A DNA stretch of 64,000 nt, from positions 4,933,501 through 4,997,500 of the forward strand of contig NC_044019.1 in assembly GCF_900496995.4 (NCBI RefSeq), given 5' to 3'. Positions within the stretch are counted from its first letter, which is position 1; every line of letters starts with the position of its first letter. The notes beneath the pieces are model-generated. The model had not been told where the DNA came from and made no database searches. It worked only from the letters and a program-made list of their open reading frames with translations. Shown piece by piece: positions 63,833 to 64,000 of this stretch. This stretch comes from Aquila chrysaetos chrysaetos (taxonomy: Eukaryota; Chordata; Aves; Accipitriformes; Accipitridae). A program made the position numbers and the translations under genes.

Positions 63833-64000
63833 AAGAGATTTCTGATGTGAAAACAAGAAAAAAAAGAAAAAAAAAGTTGTTACACTTTGCTGGAGTGTGA
63901 CAGCAGGAAAATACCTAATTTTATACTTCACACGTTTTTAGAAAATGAGGTGCATTGGTGGGATTTTTTTTTAAATGGGGGCTTTGCTTTTTCGCTTCCC

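Larger units (their letters stand above)
62234..64000 (+). other. FAM76A: FAM76A 3' UTR and downstream sequence
   Basis: Follows the TAA at 62231-62233. It has the T-rich, AT-richer composition of a long 3' UTR, with an AATAAA at 63276-63281 and several poly-T runs further on (63671-63682, 63690-63700, 63810-63832). No coding exon of the next gene is seen; in human the next gene is STX12. Confidence 0.6.

Overview
This window looks like vertebrate, specifically avian, nuclear DNA. The gene models have short introns, the base composition is GC-rich and full of G/C homopolymers as expected of a bird microchromosome, and the kinase gene matches my memory of chicken Yrk (the avian FGR orthologue) more closely than mammalian FGR. 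The gene order (FGR on the minus strand, then FAM76A on the plus strand) agrees with human 1p35-p36 as I remember it. There AHDC1 lies next to the 3' side of FGR with its promoter facing FGR. Species cannot be named from the sequence alone.

Layout. 1-8.1 kb: very GC-rich, low-complexity CpG-island DNA with no convincing protein gene. A strong minus-strand splice donor at 7046 and synteny suggest the promoter and non-coding 5' exon(s) of AHDC1, whose coding exon would lie off the left edge. 8.2-15.1 kb: intergenic, with AT-rich islands, a MARE-like palindrome next to a CTCF-like core (10.15-10.20 kb) and an alternating purine/pyrimidine tract (13.6 kb). 15.1-21.1 kb: FGR/YRK on the minus strand, an Src-family tyrosine kinase with all coding exons in place. 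It carries two alternative versions of the SH2-kinase linker/glycine-loop exon (7A- and 7B-like) and at least four frame-disturbing indels that are probably assembly errors. 21.5-23.3 kb: a 20-bp-unit minisatellite just 5' of FGR coding exon 1. 23.3-30.7 kb: non-coding, presumably the FGR 5' region. 30.7-36.7 kb and 38.1-42.4 kb: two tandem plus-strand papain-family cysteine protease genes (547 and 548 codons, 11 coding exons each) of the type annotated as 'counting factor associated protein D-like', with a 343-bp identical tract indicating recent gene conversion. 44.5-45.2 kb: a decayed HSP70 pseudogene. 47.9-62.2 kb: a CpG-island promoter and the full FAM76A gene (307 aa, 9 coding exons) with two unreported-looking alternative exon candidates. 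62.2-64 kb: FAM76A 3' UTR and downstream sequence.

The genes share no obvious pathway. FGR is a leukocyte signalling kinase, the protease pair should be secreted or lysosomal, and FAM76A is a conserved, poorly characterised protein with Cys-rich and coiled-coil regions. The most informative points are the retained FYN-like mutually exclusive exon pair in FGR, the gene-conversion patch between the proteases, and the FAM76A alternative exons.
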